From Prochlorococcus marinus str. MIT 0919 (lineage in GTDB: Bacteria > Cyanobacteriota > Cyanobacteriia > PCC-6307 > Cyanobiaceae): 64,000 nucleotides of DNA. Positions 63,913-64,000 of this stretch are shown in pieces. Position 1 is the stretch's first letter. Each line of letters starts with the position of its first letter. Under the pieces are notes generated by a model that worked only from the letters and a program-made list of their open reading frames with translations, had not been told where the DNA came from and did no database searches. The stretch is taken from NCBI RefSeq assembly GCF_027359375.1, contig NZ_CP114779.1, forward strand, positions 620,001-684,000, written 5' to 3'. The translations under genes were made by a program, and so were the position numbers.

Positions 63913-64000
63913 GAAAACAATTTTTTATTGATTACCAAACTAAACAAATATCATGAAATCCGTTAATGATTTTCAGGTGTAAGAACCGAACGAGCTTGAC

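Overview
The window reads as a piece of a Prochlorococcus-type marine picocyanobacterial chromosome, most likely a low-light lineage. The basis is low G+C, short intergenic gaps, and a set of core cyanobacterial genes in the order typical of this group (rpmH-rnpA-PH domain-yidC, ycf46-serS-rseP-rpsN-pnp, lexA-argF-ftsH). An SLH/OprB porin, DUF2808, Ycf46 and an LdpA-family protein also point there. The strain assignment is inference; no marker such as 16S rRNA is present.

Layout. 1-4.2 kb: an edge-truncated envelope-type protein, two small secreted proteins, a methyltransferase, an AlpA-like excisionase-type HTH remnant and tRNA-Ser(CGA). 4.2-8.1 kb: an iron-flavoured block with a futA/idiA ferric-binding protein, a divergent PKHD-type 2OG-Fe(II) dioxygenase, a small secreted protein, a strong intrinsic terminator and an SLH porin. 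8.2-9.2 kb: glyQ. 9.4-22.8 kb: first surface-polysaccharide island, very AT-rich, with methyltransferase, PIG-V-like and GT39 membrane glycosyltransferases, GtrA/GtrB-type proteins, a GMC oxidoreductase translationally coupled to a DegT-type aminotransferase, a sulfotransferase-like protein, a minimal pyruvate-kinase-like enzyme and a second DegT aminotransferase resembling the Kdo8N transaminase KdnA. 22.8-23.6 kb: mostly non-coding, with a GC-rich patch. 23.6-27.5 kb: a three-gene unit (DMT transporter, GT4, ArnT-like transferase).

27.5-41.4 kb is ordinary core: sppA, aroH, DUF2808, rpmH, rnpA, PH domain, yidC, ycf46, serS, rseP, rpsN, pnp, cysQ, rsmI, an HTH protein and tRNA-Arg(TCT). 41.5-60 kb is a second polysaccharide island lying exactly between tRNA-Arg(TCT) and tRNA-Ala(GGC). 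It holds galE and a UDP-glucuronate 4-epimerase, a 2-hydroxyacid dehydrogenase, a CelD-type acyltransferase, a GINT1-like protein, a CDP-glucose pathway operon (rfbG, RmlC-like cupin, rfbF, SDR, GT2) and a compact reverse-strand operon. That operon encodes a DRE-TIM aldolase fusion, a KdsB-type CMP-sugar synthetase, a HAD phosphatase and an LdpA-family di-[4Fe-4S] protein, followed by a putative glycosyltransferase, with dld upstream. 60.3-63.9 kb returns to core: lexA, argF, ftsH.

The most interesting system is the reverse-strand operon at 52.3-58.1 kb. Its genes match the logical steps of making and CMP-activating a 3-deoxy-2-ulosonic acid (aldol condensation, dephosphorylation, cytidylylation), but with a pyruvate-type aldolase instead of KdsA and with an unexpected Fe-S protein. 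The KdnA-like aminotransferase and pyruvate-kinase-like protein in the first island may belong to the same chemistry. These functional links are inference from gene content and order.
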